This document shows, piece by piece, positions 62,901-64,000 of a stretch of 64,000 nucleotides of DNA; the first letter of the stretch is position 1, and each line of letters opens with the position of its first letter. This stretch comes from Aphanomyces cochlioides (taxonomy: Eukaryota; Oomycota; Saprolegniomycetes; Saprolegniales; Verrucalvaceae), in NCBI GenBank assembly GCA_019828595.1, contig JAHQRK010000006.1, forward strand, positions 1,860,001-1,924,000, in the 5' to 3' direction. Below the pieces are notes generated by a model. That model searched no databases, was not told the DNA's origin, and saw nothing but the letters and a program-made list of their open reading frames with translations. Both the position numbers and the translations under genes were made by a program.

Positions 62901-64000
62901 CCAGATATTCTCGCTCAAGGCATTGTTGCAATTCATACTTACCTTCAAAAAAGAATCGACCGAGTGGAAGAGCTTAAATTTTTTTTGGCTTCAGCACAAT
63001 TCGAATTTCATGCTGACCATTTCACACCCCAAACACGAGATCTTCTCCACACAGGCATTATGTTCTTGTTGGAAGAAGATCTCAAGGCCTTTGACAAGAA
63101 GGTCGATCACTACGTCAATGGCGCATTTTACGAAAACCCAGGCATTCGTGGCGTTGATTTGGTTCAAGGCTTGATAGAGTTGCAATTCCATCGAGCTCAA
63201 ACATCGCGAAAAGCGGTCCTTGATGACGTCCTGAGGTTATGTGAACTGATTCAAAGAAAGAGGTATAATATCGCTGGAATGAACACCAGACTAGCGACGC
63301 TCTAGATGGCTCGACAAGGTTGAATTTCGATACGACTTGACTCGTCCGTGGGGATATGCTGCTGAAGAAACACCAGTATACATGCTGGATCCAAAAGCTT
63401 TATATCAAGATTGGGAAGACGTACCAAGCATTCTTAGTGTGATAAAAAAGCGAGTGGAGAGAGGTTTCAAAGAGGAATTATTTACTCGCTCGCGAGAGAC
63501 AGTCGAGGACGCACTGAACAACTACAAAGGTGTATACGGCCCAGTTGGTCTGGCGACAGATAATGTGCCCTTTCGATGTGGTTGCGAGGAGTTGATTCGG
63601 AAAAACAAACGACACGACCCTTGTTATCGGTTTGGATGGGTTATCGTACAAACTTTGATCACACCGGAGGAAGCCTCGAGACGACAACGTGAACAAGAGC
63701 ATATAGCACAAGCTTTGAGCCAAGTTCGCTCGGAAATTGAATCCTTCTGCTTAAATTCAAGGGATGGCAAAGTAACATACACTGTTTTGCTCTCATAAGA
63801 CTTATCTTTTCTAGACTCGGTTGCTCAAAGAAGCAAAAGCAATAAAAACTGAGCGTAAGAAGAGACTGAAAACAATAAAGAAACAAATCCCACAAGTCAA
63901 ACGAAAAATTGAGCTTCGAAAAGCTGACTTAGATGTGGCTATCAAGAAACATGCTCTGGACAAAAGCATTGCGGGCGAAGGATGGATGGAGCAAGATGAA
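59906..64000 (+). CDS. Large LRR - WW-like - coiled-coil protein, partial at right edge
   Basis: It begins MTKEIEDPTIRSNVFPRSQL and splices near 60,200. A first block of leucine-rich repeats follows (NLSSLILDYNRLDALPDI, LTAVDISNNQLVTLPNAM). Two WW-like segments come next: DWTQTIDPFTKQPVYYNHVN and GGWEIIFGIPTRFINHATGE, the second lacking the last Trp. More repeats follow (LDTLEIEHNQLVTLPDAIG, LDVKLNRLAQLPDDIGN, LRVLRMGCNVLESLPPEIG). After these come QKRIDRVEELKFFLASAQF, a charged region, and a basic coiled coil (KAIKTERKKRLKTIKKQI) that runs off the window. Introns are short; confident ones are near 61,212-61,254, 61,580-61,625, 63,262-63,305 and 63,771-63,817. The region 61,870-62,090 is not well resolved. 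Probably a cytoskeletal or ciliary scaffold; that is inference. Confidence 0.75.

Overview
This looks like a window of nuclear DNA from an oomycete. The gene complement (an ARB2-FYVE-AGC kinase fusion, a WW-cyclin Y, LRR/WW proteins, a SNAP50 homologue, a NEK kinase) fits, as do the very short introns (about 31-60 nt, many near 45) and the roughly 60-nt gaps between genes. A Saprolegniales/Aphanomyces-like host is my best guess, but that is inference; no marker gene fixes the genus.

The window has two halves. From about 0.6 to 40.5 kb it is a graveyard of DNA transposons, with only one possible orphan host gene (26.35-27.0 kb). I can delimit about 19 elements, most by terminal inverted repeats (TIRs) plus target-site duplications (TSDs). 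They are pogo/Tigger-like (0.60-1.26, 23.95-24.66 kb), Tc1/mariner types (6.57-8.43, 14.70-15.88, 17.19-19.02 kb), small TA-flanked MITEs, Harbinger elements (8.9-14.0, 10.4-11.0, 27.3-36.3, 27.6-30.2 kb), Mutator-like elements with 9-bp TSDs (1.26-2.59, 11.91-13.87, 36.37-40.51 kb, and an older inverted relative at 16.15-23.9 kb), a broken hAT (31.0-33.7 kb), and a decayed Crypton-like tyrosine recombinase inside a TTA-flanked TIR element (3.06-5.87 kb). Many are nested like Russian dolls, so their insertion order can be read off.

The most complete element is the Mutator-like copy at 36,373-40,512. It has perfect 9-bp TSDs, a transposase that splices in silico into an uninterrupted 599-residue frame over 8 exons, and three minisatellite arrays with a shared GACCCGT core. 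Two arrays lie in transposase introns and one in the spacer before a second ORF, which carries one nonsense codon. The older inverted copy has the same arrays, plus two small templated inversions, an expanded 155-bp repeat, and two later insertions.

From 41.35 kb to the right edge the DNA is a compact block of intron-containing housekeeping genes: glycosylasparaginase (+), PP6-type phosphatase (-), an LRR protein (+), a GPR180/TMEM145-like 7TM protein (-), SNAPC3/SNAP50 (+), an ARB2-FYVE-AGC kinase (+), a WW-cyclin Y (+), a NEK kinase (-), and a large LRR-WW-coiled-coil protein running off the window (+). Convergent pairs end 58-60 nt apart, or even overlap in a shared TTAA stop. Divergent pairs start 58-75 nt apart and probably share promoters. 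The genes span lysosomal glycoprotein breakdown, phosphorylation control, endomembrane signalling and snRNA transcription. Nothing suggests one pathway.
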